Source: UBA1189 sp045647345 (lineage in GTDB: Bacteria > Bacteroidota > Bacteroidia > Bacteroidales > Bacteroidaceae). From it: a DNA stretch of 22,575 nucleotides. The stretch lies in contig JAZRMG010000087.1 in assembly GCA_045647345.1 (NCBI GenBank), positions 1 through 22,575 on the forward strand. The letters are read 5' to 3'. Below are positions 14,729 to 22,353 of this stretch, in pieces; positions within the stretch are counted from its first letter, which is position 1; each line of letters opens with the position of its first letter. A program made the position numbers and the translations under genes. The notes beneath the pieces were generated by a model. The model saw only the letters and a list, made by a program, of their open reading frames with translations. It made no database searches and was not told where the DNA came from.

Positions 14729-15745
14729 TCATTGCACGCTCTTATTTCCTTCACAGCCTTTACACTGGGCATAACAAACATCTATTTCGCTTTGTACCTC
14801 CAGATAAGGATATTTTTCCTTGAAATTCTTGATCTTTTCTATATTTTGCAGCACAAACTGTCTGTACCCCTCCGCTTCGGGATGGAAGGGACGATGTGCC
14901 AAAGCTTTCATCAACTTACTCCACTGTTCGATGAAAGTTTGTGTCTCACGATCGACCATGCTCTCTACGAACTGCTTCCACACATACTCCACAGCTTGTG
15001 ATGAGGGATGCGCCATATCCTCGGCATAGAAGCGATAATCGCGCAACTCATCTACCACAATTTCATAAGCAGGAAAGTAACATAACTGCTCAGGATAGCG
15101 ACGACACAATTCATCTACAGCCAGCAACAGTGTAGACTTGCTAAGTTGATTGCCATGCAGCGTATCCTTGAGATGCCGTACAGGACTGACGGTAAAGAGA
15201 ACTCGCACTTTAGGATTTATATTCCACAATCGTGCAAGCAGCACAACATAAACATCCGTTATTTCCTCTACAGTGAGGCGCTGACGCACAAATTCACGTT
15301 CGGGCACTTTATGACAATTACCTACTACTTGCCGAGTATCTTTAAGACGATATACCCATGCCGTACCTAAAGTGAGAATAAGCACATCAGCCTGTCTGAG
15401 CAGCGTACTGGCTGACACAAGACTACGATTGATAGCCATGAGCGCCCCTGTTTTGTCTGGATGAGAATAACGACTGTGATGCAACCACGTGTTCCACCCA
15501 CCATCAGGGAATTCACGCAATTCTTTTTCCACAAAGGGTCGCTGTTCTATTAAACGCATCAGAGCCTCAGCGATGGATAAAGGATTGTAAAGTATACCAT
15601 AAGGATTAAGTTCGGTACGAAACTTCATCTGTTTGAGGCGCCCACCAATATGCTCAGCAAAGCACGAACCCATCACCAACAATTTATCGCTGTGACGCAG
15701 ACGTGGGCTCCAAGAAACAATATTTGTCTTTGTGCGGAAATCCAT
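14729..15745 (-). CDS. GSCFA-domain protein (SGNH-hydrolase-like)
   Basis: The 338-residue protein carries the signature GSCFA at residues 26-30, followed by ELNPYGILYNP (45-55), LGTAWVYR (126-133), FTVSPVRHLKD (184-194) and DMAHPS (243-248). The order resembles SGNH hydrolases/acyl-esterases: S27 as nucleophile, D243 and H246 as the late D-x-x-H pair. The family is widespread in Bacteroidetes and often lies near murF-alr and dxs; its substrate is unknown, with a glycan or acyl ester a reasonable guess. No signal peptide is visible. I chose the ATG at 15743-15745: the ATG at 15764-15766 sits directly against a -7 promoter element, and further extension would run into dxs on the opposite strand. 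Confidence 0.85.
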   Translation of the reverse strand: MDFRTKTNIVSWSPRLRHSDKLLVMGSCFAEHIGGRLKQMKFRTELNPYGILYNPLSIAEALMRLIEQRPFVEKELREFPDGGWNTWLHHSRYSHPDKTGALMAINRSLVSASTLLRQADVLILTLGTAWVYRLKDTRQVVGNCHKVPEREFVRQRLTVEEITDVYVVLLARLWNINPKVRVLFTVSPVRHLKDTLHGNQLSKSTLLLAVDELCRRYPEQLCYFPAYEIVVDELRDYRFYAEDMAHPSSQAVEYVWKQFVESMVDRETQTFIEQWSKLMKALAHRPFHPEAEGYRQFVLQNIEKIKNFKEKYPYLEVQSEIDVCYAQCKGCEGNKSVQ

Positions 15746-15767
15746 AGTTTCAGTGCAAAAATCCATG

Positions 15768-15775
15768 CAAAAATA
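15768..15775 (-). promoter_or_regulatory. Probable -7 element of the GSCFA gene promoter
   Basis: On the minus strand TATTTTTG fits TAnnTTTG. I do not see a TTTG at the right distance. It ends 22 bases before the chosen start codon and rules against the start at 15766 being the main one. Confidence 0.4.
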
Positions 15776-15797
15776 AGCATCTTTGAGGGAAATATCG

Positions 15798-15805
15798 TAT
15801 CTTTG
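15798..15805 (+). promoter_or_regulatory. Probable -7 element of the dxs promoter
   Basis: TATCTTTG fits TAnnTTTG and ends 19 bases before the dxs ATG. A -33 TTTG at the usual distance is not evident. It lies only 22 bases from the -7 element of the divergent GSCFA gene, so the two promoters must overlap. Confidence 0.5.
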
Positions 15806-15824
15806 TCCAATAATCTTTGTCTTT

Positions 15825-17720
15825 ATGGCTAAAGAAATCTGTAAGAACATATTAAATACGATACAATACCCGGAGGATTTGCGGAAGCTGCGATTAAGCC
15901 AACTGCCGCAATTGTGTGATGAGTTACGCCAATTTGTTATCAACGAGCTATCGCAAAACCCCGGTCATTTCGGCTCTACACTCGGTGTGATAGAACTGAC
16001 CGTAGCGTTGCACTACGTATACAACACCCCCAATGACCGACTGGTATGGGATGTAGGTCACCAAGCATACGCTCACAAAATTCTTACGGGACGACGCGAG
16101 CAGTTCCACACCAACCGTAAATACAAGGGACTGAAGCCATTCCCCTCGCCCGAAGAGAGCGAGTACGACACCTTTACCTGCGGCCATGCCTCAAACTCCA
16201 TATCAGCCGCACTCGGGATGGCCGTTGCAGCCAAGAAACTAGGCGATGACAAACGTCGCGTAGTAGCCATCATCGGTGATGGCGCCATGAGTGGTGGATT
16301 GGCCTTCGAGGGGCTCAACAACGTGTCGGAGAGCGACAACAACATGCTCATCATCCTCAACGACAACAAGATGTCTATCGACCGTTCAGTAGGTGGTCTC
16401 AAGCGTTACTTGCTTAGTCTCACCACGACCCCCAGCTACAACAAGTGGCGATACCGTTTCGGACGCATATTGGGGAAACTGGGTCTGATGAAGGGAGGTA
16501 ACCGAGAACGTATCATCCGCTTCAACAATAGCGTGAAGTCACTCCTCACCAAACAGCAGAATGTTTTTGAGGGCATGAACATACGTTACTTTGGCCCTAT
16601 AGACGGACACAATGTCATCGAACTCGTCCACGCATTGCGCACCATAAAGGATATGCGCGGCCCCAAAATGCTACACATACACACCACCAAAGGAAAGGGT
16701 TTCGCACCAGCCGAGGAGGTGCCTGCCGAATGGCATGCACCGGGACTTTTCGATGCCGAAACGGGCGAACGATTCGAAACCAGCGAGGAGGGTAAGCCAC
16801 CCCGCTTCCAGGATGTGTTCGGCCACACCCTGCTCGAACTGGCCCAGCAGAACAAGAAGATCGTAGGCGTCACCCCCGCCATGCCCACAGGCTGCTCACT
16901 CAACATCATGATGGAGAAGCTCCCCTGCCGCTGCTTCGACGTAGGCATAGCCGAGGGCCATGCAGTGACCTTCTCGGGAGGTATGGCCAAAGACGGACTT
17001 ATACCCTTCTGCAATATCTACTCATCGTTCCTACAGCGTGCTTACGACAATATCATCCATGATGTGGCCATCAGCCGACTTAACGTGGTATTCTGCATCG
17101 ACCGCGGCGGACTGGTGGGAGAAGATGGCCCTACTCATCATGGAGCTTTCGATCTTGCGTTCTTACGCCCCATTCCCAACCTCACCATTGCAGCCCCTTA
17201 TGACGAACACGAACTGCGCCGTCTCATGTATACAGCCCAATTGCCCAACAAAGGTCCCTTTGCCATACGTTATCCTCGCGGCCGAGGTAAACTACCCAAT
17301 TGGTGCTGTCCACTCGAGGAAGTAGAGATAGGACGCGGCCGCAAGTTACGCGAAGGCAACGATATTGCCATCCTCAGCATCGGTTCTGTGGGCAATCTCG
17401 CAGCTGAAGCAATTGACCGCATTGCTGACAAGGGAATCAGCGTAGCCCACTATGACATGCGTTTCCTCAAGCCTATCGACGAAGAGATCCTCCACGAAGT
17501 AGGCCGTAAGTTCAAGCGTATTATCACATTAGAGAATGGCACCATCAAAGGCGGATTGGGAAGTGCTGTACTTGAATTCATGGCCGACCACGGATACAAG
17601 CCCGACATACACCGCATGGGGTTACCTGACAGCTTTATCGAACATGGTTCAGTTCCCGAACTCTGCCATTTGTGCGGCATTGACGCCGAAAGCATTGCAA
17701 AGGTTTTAACCCAAGAATAA
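15825..17720 (+). CDS. dxs: 1-deoxy-D-xylulose-5-phosphate synthase
   Basis: This 631-residue enzyme joins pyruvate and glyceraldehyde 3-phosphate using thiamine diphosphate, the first step of the MEP isoprenoid pathway. Visible motifs include ELSQNPGHFGSTLG at 41-54, DVGHQAYAHKILTGR at 76-90, the ThDP/Mg motif from GDGAMSGG (151-158) to NDNKMSID (179-186), and, in the pyrimidine-binding domain, EGHAVTFSGGMAKDG and DRGGLVGEDGPTHHGAFDL. The transketolase C-terminal domain follows. Length is normal. The ATG at 15825 was chosen over an upstream in-frame start at 15783 because it follows the promoter and gives the usual N-terminus. The gene ends 19 bases before a convergent gene. Confidence 0.97.
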   Translation: MAKEICKNILNTIQYPEDLRKLRLSQLPQLCDELRQFVINELSQNPGHFGSTLGVIELTVALHYVYNTPNDRLVWDVGHQAYAHKILTGRREQFHTNRKYKGLKPFPSPEESEYDTFTCGHASNSISAALGMAVAAKKLGDDKRRVVAIIGDGAMSGGLAFEGLNNVSESDNNMLIILNDNKMSIDRSVGGLKRYLLSLTTTPSYNKWRYRFGRILGKLGLMKGGNRERIIRFNNSVKSLLTKQQNVFEGMNIRYFGPIDGHNVIELVHALRTIKDMRGPKMLHIHTTKGKGFAPAEEVPAEWHAPGLFDAETGERFETSEEGKPPRFQDVFGHTLLELAQQNKKIVGVTPAMPTGCSLNIMMEKLPCRCFDVGIAEGHAVTFSGGMAKDGLIPFCNIYSSFLQRAYDNIIHDVAISRLNVVFCIDRGGLVGEDGPTHHGAFDLAFLRPIPNLTIAAPYDEHELRRLMYTAQLPNKGPFAIRYPRGRGKLPNWCCPLEEVEIGRGRKLREGNDIAILSIGSVGNLAAEAIDRIADKGISVAHYDMRFLKPIDEEILHEVGRKFKRIITLENGTIKGGLGSAVLEFMADHGYKPDIHRMGLPDSFIEHGSVPELCHLCGIDAESIAKVLTQE

Positions 17721-17739
17721 AAACTGTTCAGAACAGAAT

Positions 17740-18768
17740 TCAGAATCTTGGACACACTCGCAGTATCACCTGCTGCGAGTTGTCTATTGCCCCCTCTGTG
17801 TAATGAAACGAAGCACCTACATAACACTGTACATCAACGCGATTGAGCAAATAGAAACGCACGTCAGTACGATTATATAAGGAACTGCGATAGTAAGGGT
17901 CGCCACGATGAAGTTGAGCGCCATAGAGTTCATAATGGGTAAACTGAGGATTGCCAGCATAGAGACAATTGCGTAACTCGAAACGCCACTTTCGCAGCTT
18001 TACATCACCAAGAAACCCCATAGGCGAGTGCCACAGCATATCACATCGGTCACGATTGAGCGAAAGCATAAGGCCTGCCTCAAAAGTGAAGGCATCGAAC
18101 CATCCAAAACGGCTGCTTTCAAAACCCATGTAAGGATTTATCATAAGTTTATCGTACACACTGAGCCCATTGGCAGGACGAGGCACCGAAAAGTGGGTAA
18201 GCTGCATGTTCCACCCTATATAACATCCTTTGAGACCGAAACGACCATCGGTGACGAGTTCGAAGATTTCACGTTCATCTACTCCCTGTTTGTTAAGCCA
18301 ATTACAATAAAACTCAGCATAGCCGTAGCGCCCAGCATACTGAATAAGCGCACCATGAAGCACTGGTGTATAGTAACGTATAGAATCATACACAAAAATG
18401 TCTGGCAGCTCACGACGTAAGGTTTCACGCGGAAAAGCGCCAAAAGCTCCAGAAAAATGTCCATCAGCATAACGATAATATAAGGCAAGGTCCTTACCTA
18501 TAATACCATGATAACCAAAATCCTTAATGCCATATCCTCCGACCATAACAGCATGAGCATCCCACTCTACGCCCACCTCACCCATAAGACACGTTCCAAA
18601 GAGAGTCTGTGAACGCTGATACGGAGTGCGCACCTCACGGTTGTCAAAAAAGCTATAGTCACGTACATCATAGGCTAAATGAGCCGTGCCAATCTTAAGC
18701 GAGTCCTGAGCCTGCACGAAGAAGACTTGTGCAAAAAACATTAATGCAAAGAGTGTCTTTCTTATCAT
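17740..18768 (-). CDS. Secreted protein, probable outer-membrane beta-barrel, function unknown
   Basis: The 342-residue product starts with a clear type I signal peptide (MIRKTLFALMFFAQVFFVQAQ, cut probably after the AQA-like VQAQ near residue 21). The mature chain is rich in aromatic residues alternating with polar ones (for example YRYADGHFSGAFGAF, RFYLLNRVDVQCYVGASFHY) and ends in phenylalanine (VCPRF), as outer-membrane beta-barrels do. I recognise no enzyme motif. The frame is open upstream to 18912, but the part before 18768 has no sensible signal peptide and overlaps the divergent promoter region, so the ATG at 18766-18768 is preferred. It converges with dxs at its 3' end and diverges from the Xaa-Pro aminopeptidase gene. 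Role: unknown. Confidence 0.75.
   Translation of the reverse strand: MIRKTLFALMFFAQVFFVQAQDSLKIGTAHLAYDVRDYSFFDNREVRTPYQRSQTLFGTCLMGEVGVEWDAHAVMVGGYGIKDFGYHGIIGKDLALYYRYADGHFSGAFGAFPRETLRRELPDIFVYDSIRYYTPVLHGALIQYAGRYGYAEFYCNWLNKQGVDEREIFELVTDGRFGLKGCYIGWNMQLTHFSVPRPANGLSVYDKLMINPYMGFESSRFGWFDAFTFEAGLMLSLNRDRCDMLWHSPMGFLGDVKLRKWRFELRNCLYAGNPQFTHYELYGAQLHRGDPYYRSSLYNRTDVRFYLLNRVDVQCYVGASFHYTEGAIDNSQQVILRVCPRF
17751..17784. other. Strong hairpin within the 3' end of the beta-barrel gene
   Basis: ACTCGCAG (17756-17763) pairs with CTGCGAGT (17773-17780) over a 9-base loop. After one bulged base (17755), GACA (17751-17754) pairs with TGTC (17781-17784), giving 12 base pairs. It lies 30 bases past the dxs stop and inside the convergent coding sequence. 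No T run follows on either strand, so it is not a classical terminator, but it could stop or stabilise the dxs mRNA end. Confidence 0.5.
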
Positions 18769-18772
18769 GCGA

Positions 18773-18780
18773 CAAATGTA
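18773..18780 (-). promoter_or_regulatory. Possible -7 element of the beta-barrel gene
   Basis: On the minus strand TACATTTG fits the consensus but ends only four bases before the ATG, and no -33 TTTG is visible. If real, the mRNA is essentially leaderless. Confidence 0.3.
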
Positions 18781-18820
18781 ACATATATATCCCATACATG
18801 GCATTTTTTTTACAATAAAA

Positions 18821-18851
18821 TTGTGTTTCACACCGAAAAATTCTATATTTG
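18821..18851 (+). promoter_or_regulatory. Promoter of the aminopeptidase-mltG operon
   Basis: TTGT (18821-18824), 19 bases, then TATATTTG (18844-18851) fit the Bacteroidetes pattern, with a full match at -7 and a partial one at -33. The leader would be about 36 bases and ends in AAGGAT just before the ATG. Confidence 0.6.
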
Positions 18852-18892
18852 CTGCAAATAAACGAACAAAGTAATTTAGAAAAAACAAGGAT

Positions 18893-20707
18893 ATGACACC
18901 GAAAGAGATCATAGTTCAACTGCGTCAGATGATGCATAAAGAAGGATGGGATGCCCTAGTAATCTCAGGCACCGACCCTCATAGTAGCGAATACTTACCC
19001 AAGCGCTGGCAAGTTCGCAAATATGTATCAGGATTTACAGGATCGTACGGTACAGTGGTCATCACCGCTGAGCATGCAGGTTTGTGGACCGACACACGCT
19101 ATTTCATACAGGCCAACACCCAACTCGAAGGAACAGGGATAACATTGCATAAACTACGTGTACCTGATGCCGTAGACTTCCCCGAATGGTTAGCACAGAA
19201 CCTTGTCGATGACGCCACGGTATGTGTAGACGGTTTGTGTATGCCGCTTGCACTAATAGGGCACATGAAAGAACTCTTCGCATCCAAAGGAATAAACATA
19301 GTAAGCCGTCCAGATTTCATCGACGCTGTATGGCCTGAGCGTCCAACGCTACCTGAAGCGCCAGCCTTCGAACTAGGCATAGAATATACGGGCCGTTCAC
19401 GTGCCGACAAATTATCCTGGTTGCGCAAAGCCATATCTACCAAATCCTGCGGCTCCATCCTTCTCAGCAGTCTTGACGAAATAGCATGGATGCTCAATAT
19501 CCGTAGCCGTGACATTGCCCATACCCCAGTAGTCATTGCCTACCTGTGGATAAATGCCAATCGTGCCGTGCTGTATACCACTATAAGCAAGTTTGATGAA
19601 GCACTCACAACCGCCCTGGCGGCCGATGGCGTAGAATTGGCCCCTTACAGCGAAGTGATGAATAGTGTTGCCACATGGCCCACCGACAGCTCTATATACA
19701 TCGACGGCAGCATACTCAACTATGCGCTTTACGAAGAGGTGGTAACACATTTTGGCAACGCTGTAATTAACAACATCTCACCCGTAAAACTCGAAAAATC
19801 AATAAAGAACGAGGTAGAAATTGCTGGATTCCGCCGTGCATACCATAAAGACGGTATCGTGCAAACCCGTTTCTTCCGTTGGTTAGAGCAAGCCCTAGCG
19901 CAAGGAGAGCACATTACCGAGATTGAGGCTGCAGACAAGCTTATCAGCCTACGCAAGGAGATGGAGGGATACATTGACGAAAGTTTTGCTCCCATCTCGG
20001 CATACGGACAGAATGCTGCACTGCCACACTACTCGGCCACTCCCGAGGCATGTAGCGTACTCGAACCACACGGACTCTATCTGCTTGACTCGGGCGCCCA
20101 CTATCTTGACGGCACTACAGACATCACACGCACCATACCTCTAGGTCCGCTCACCGATGACGAGGCGGCTGATTACACTTGTGTACTACAAGGTATGATA
20201 GCCCTCTCAATGGCCTCGTTCCCACGAGGGACACGTGGAGCTAACCTCGACATATTGGCACGCATGCCGCTATGGAAGTATAACCGCAACTATGGTCATG
20301 GCACAGGACATGGCGTGGGACACGTACTCTGCGTACACGAAGGGCCACAAGACTTCCGACAGAACCTATACGACCAACCTATACTGCCAGGCATGATTAC
20401 CTCATGCGAACCCGGCATGTATTGTGAAGGGCTCTATGGCATACGACATGAGAACATGCTATTATGCTATGAAGACGAAGAGAACGAGTATGGCAACTGG
20501 CTGGCATTTATGACCCTTACCAGCACTTATATCGACACTACTCCTCTCGTTGAAGAATTGCTTACCGATGAGGAAAAAATGTTTATCGACTGCTTCAACA
20601 CTAGCGTATACGAAACTCTTCTCCCTGACCTCACACCCGAAGAGGCTGCATGGCTCAAGACAAAGACTATTGACTGCCTGTTCGAGCCTGAAGAAGAGGA
20701 GTTATAA
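18893..20707 (+). CDS. Xaa-Pro aminopeptidase (peptidase M24B, aminopeptidase P)
   Basis: The 604-residue protein has the three-domain layout of long aminopeptidase P: two creatinase-like N-terminal domains (about 1-140 and 160-300) and a C-terminal pita-bread catalytic domain. The five metal ligands are visible: D399 (LLDSGAHY), D410 (GTTDITRT), H473 (GHGTGHGVGH), E506 (SCEPGMY) and E520 (GIRHENM). It removes an N-terminal residue preceding proline and is probably cytoplasmic, as no signal peptide is present. The acidic tail (EPEEEEL) is unremarkable. It is followed after 15 bases by mltG, so the two form an operon, although no functional link is obvious. The ATG at 18893 follows a good promoter and is the only sensible start. 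Confidence 0.95.
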   Translation: MTPKEIIVQLRQMMHKEGWDALVISGTDPHSSEYLPKRWQVRKYVSGFTGSYGTVVITAEHAGLWTDTRYFIQANTQLEGTGITLHKLRVPDAVDFPEWLAQNLVDDATVCVDGLCMPLALIGHMKELFASKGINIVSRPDFIDAVWPERPTLPEAPAFELGIEYTGRSRADKLSWLRKAISTKSCGSILLSSLDEIAWMLNIRSRDIAHTPVVIAYLWINANRAVLYTTISKFDEALTTALAADGVELAPYSEVMNSVATWPTDSSIYIDGSILNYALYEEVVTHFGNAVINNISPVKLEKSIKNEVEIAGFRRAYHKDGIVQTRFFRWLEQALAQGEHITEIEAADKLISLRKEMEGYIDESFAPISAYGQNAALPHYSATPEACSVLEPHGLYLLDSGAHYLDGTTDITRTIPLGPLTDDEAADYTCVLQGMIALSMASFPRGTRGANLDILARMPLWKYNRNYGHGTGHGVGHVLCVHEGPQDFRQNLYDQPILPGMITSCEPGMYCEGLYGIRHENMLLCYEDEENEYGNWLAFMTLTSTYIDTTPLVEELLTDEEKMFIDCFNTSVYETLLPDLTPEEAAWLKTKTIDCLFEPEEEEL

Positions 20708-20722
20708 TCCTTTAGCACCCAC

Positions 20723-21760
20723 ATGAAGAAGCGTATATATATCATAGGAATCATCGTCGGCCTGCTGCTCATCGGAGTAGCAGCCGTTGGATGCATCGGT
20801 TACAAGGCTCTACTAGCTCCCGCCGTGAATGACGAGCACACCGCATACCTACAGATACGTCCCAACGACAACACAAGCACAGTAGGCATGCAGCTCACCA
20901 CTGCCGCCTCCATCAAGCCCATCGCTTTGTTTGGCTTTGAGTCGCTGATGAGATACTACAAGTATGACAGCCGAATAAAACCTGGCAACTACGTCATACG
21001 CCCTGGTGACTCGATGCGCGACATCTGTCTGCGCCTACTCTCAGGCAATCAAACTCCCGTAAAGCTCGTAGTTCCCTCGGTGCGCACCCTCGACCGCCTA
21101 GCCGGTGCTGTGAGCAAGCAGCTGATGACCGACTCTGCCTCTATAGCCTCTATCCTAAAAGATGTACAAGTGATTGACAGCCTCGATTACAACATTGCGA
21201 CCTTTCCCACCCTTTTCCTCCCCAACACCTACGAGGTATATTGGACGATGACTCCTAAACAGTTCATCACGCGCATGGTGAAAGAGCACGCTCGCTTTTG
21301 GAATGCCGATCGCCGTGCCCGCGCCAAGGCCCAGGGACTCACCCCCGAGGAGGTAATCACGCTGGCATCAATCGTTGATGAAGAGACCAACAAGAACGAC
21401 GAGATGGCCCTTGTAGCCGGGCTCTACCTAAACCGTCTGCACCGCGGCATGTTGCTGCAGGCCGACCCCACGGTGAAATTCGCTCACGGGAGGTTCGACC
21501 TTCGCCGCATCCTTTTCGAGCACCTCACCATCGACTCACCCTACAACACCTACAAATATGCAGGTCTGCCTCCAGGCCCCATACGCATCCCCAGCATGGC
21601 CGCCATCGAAGCAGTGCTCAGCCCCACCAAACACAACTACATCTACATGTGCGCCAAGGAGGACTTCTCGGGTTATCACAACTTTGCCTCCACCTTGACA
21701 CAGCACAATGCCAACGCCCGTCGTTACCAGCAAGCCTTAAACCGCAGAGGTGTTAAGTAA
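20723..21760 (+). CDS. mltG: Endolytic murein transglycosylase MltG (YceG-like)
   Basis: The 345-residue protein has a single N-terminal membrane segment (about residues 5-30) and a periplasmic part. It contains a LysM-like subdomain (about 40-110, with KPGNYVIRPGDSMRDICLRL) and the YceG catalytic domain: FLPNTYEVYW (165-174), ASIVDEETNKNDEM (215-228) with the catalytic acidic residue, LNRLHRGMLLQADPTV (236-251) and SPYNTYKYAGLPPGPI. MltG cleaves nascent glycan strands and helps set their length. The common EKE form of the active motif is DEE here, so the catalytic glutamate is E220 or E221. It follows the aminopeptidase gene by 15 bases and ends before a hairpin terminator. Confidence 0.95.
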   Translation: MKKRIYIIGIIVGLLLIGVAAVGCIGYKALLAPAVNDEHTAYLQIRPNDNTSTVGMQLTTAASIKPIALFGFESLMRYYKYDSRIKPGNYVIRPGDSMRDICLRLLSGNQTPVKLVVPSVRTLDRLAGAVSKQLMTDSASIASILKDVQVIDSLDYNIATFPTLFLPNTYEVYWTMTPKQFITRMVKEHARFWNADRRARAKAQGLTPEEVITLASIVDEETNKNDEMALVAGLYLNRLHRGMLLQADPTVKFAHGRFDLRRILFEHLTIDSPYNTYKYAGLPPGPIRIPSMAAIEAVLSPTKHNYIYMCAKEDFSGYHNFASTLTQHNANARRYQQALNRRGVK

Positions 21761-21856
21761 GGGTCAGGACATTTACCGACAAAAGATTGTCCCTAACAAA
21801 AAGAGAACTCTCAGAACAAAAAATATCGGATATACTTCACTTTTTGTAACAAAAGA

Positions 21857-21884
21857 AACGCACGTATGAATCTCTACGTGCGTT
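21857..21884 (+). terminator. Probable terminator of the aminopeptidase-mltG operon
   Basis: A perfect 10-bp stem, AACGCACGTA (21857-21866) with TACGTGCGTT (21875-21884), encloses an 8-base loop and is followed by CCCTTTAT. It lies about 100 bases past the mltG stop. The T tract is short, so efficiency is uncertain. The 96 bases between mltG and this stem hold only a weak 5-bp hairpin (21767-21771 with 21788-21792). Confidence 0.65.
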
Positions 21885-21896
21885 CCCTTTATACAT

Positions 21897-22079
21897 AAAA
21901 AAGTCGTGCCGGATTGATGCGATGAAACTCCGAGAAATAGGATTTGAGTGCTCGCCCCCTTTGTAATCCACCGACTCAAGGTTACCCCTCTCGGGGCGTG
22001 GCCCGCCATTGGAAGTCGAAGCTGTCCTCGGTTTTCAGATATAATTGATGAGTTTCCCAGTCTAAACCGACACGACTAT
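21897..22079 (-). ncRNA. Candidate structured small RNA, class unassigned
   Basis: Read on the minus strand, the sequence folds into nested helices. P1: 22067-22077 with 21902-21912, 11 bp, perfect if one G-U is allowed. P2: 22051-22056 with 21924-21929, 6 bp. P3: 22027-22031 with 21930-21934, 5 bp, stacked directly on P2 on one side with a 19-base bulge on the other. P4: 22014-22019 with 21971-21976, 6 bp with one G-U. P5: CCCC-GAGA-GGGG, 21985-21988 with 21993-21996, a GNRA tetraloop hairpin. P6: 21965-21969 with 21940-21944, 5 bp. P1 is followed immediately by a run of T (21897-21902), as in an intrinsic terminator, and only on the minus strand. The region is richer in GC than its flanks. 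I cannot match it to tmRNA, RNase P, SRP RNA or a riboswitch I know; the branched interior argues against a plain 6S RNA. Confidence 0.6.
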
Positions 22080-22264
22080 GTTGAATTGAAAATTAAAAAA
22101 TTAAGAATTGCGAATGAGCAACTCCGTTGCCTACGTTTACATTCCATTCTCCATTTTTATCATTTCAAACACACTTCAAAGAACGCTATTCGGAGAGGTT
22201 TTGTTTTCCTCAAACGAGTTTTCCTCACCTTTTCTGATGCAAATATAGGAACTATTTTCCATAA
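22080..22264. other. AT-rich intergenic stretch between RNA candidate and rplT terminator
   Basis: There is no convincing gene here. It contains an A/T-rich, repetitive run (22081-22110), a small hairpin GCAAC/GTTGC (22118-22122 with 22126-22130), two direct copies of GTTTTCCTC (22203-22211 and 22218-22226), and promoter-like elements on the minus strand. A weak -7-like TAATTTTC (22088-22095, minus) lies just before the 5' end of the RNA candidate. Confidence 0.5.
22240..22247 (-). promoter_or_regulatory. Possible -7 promoter element upstream of the RNA candidate
   Basis: On the minus strand TATATTTG matches the consensus; TTTT at 22267-22270 is the best -33 candidate at 19 bases and falls inside the rplT terminator. 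A transcript from here would carry about 155 bases before the first helix of the RNA candidate. Confidence 0.45.
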
Positions 22265-22290
22265 AAAAAAGAGGCCGGAGCCTCTTTTTT
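22265..22290 (-). terminator. Intrinsic terminator of the rplT transcript
   Basis: The stem AGAGGC/GCCTCT (22270-22275 with 22280-22285) has a 4-base loop and is flanked by A and T tracts, so the stem can extend by five A-T pairs. On the minus strand it ends in a T run, about 65 bases past the rplT stop. The symmetry allows action on both strands. Confidence 0.85.
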
Positions 22291-22353
22291 CGTTATCATG
22301 TTAAATAACATTCCTTTGCGGAGCATGTCATTTAATCTGCGTTAGCCACTCTA

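Noticed and set aside
15783..15824. Earlier in-frame start for Dxs
   Set aside because: It would place the start upstream of the -7 promoter element; the ATG at 15825 gives the expected N-terminus.
18769..18912. Extended N-terminus of the beta-barrel protein
   Set aside because: The extension has no homology, hides the clear signal peptide, and covers the divergent promoter of the aminopeptidase gene.
21936..21952. tRNA T-arm-like sequence (minus strand GCACTCAAATCC)
   Set aside because: No acceptor stem, anticodon arm or CCA end fits around it; it pairs as part of P6 of the RNA candidate.
21773..22009. 78-codon minus-strand open frame over the RNA candidate
   Set aside because: It crosses the helices, the T run and the mltG terminator; it is better explained as a chance reading of a structured RNA.
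21948..22304. 118-codon plus-strand open frame between mltG and rplT
   Set aside because: It runs through the RNA candidate, AT-rich repeats and the rplT terminator, with no promoter and no recognisable domain.
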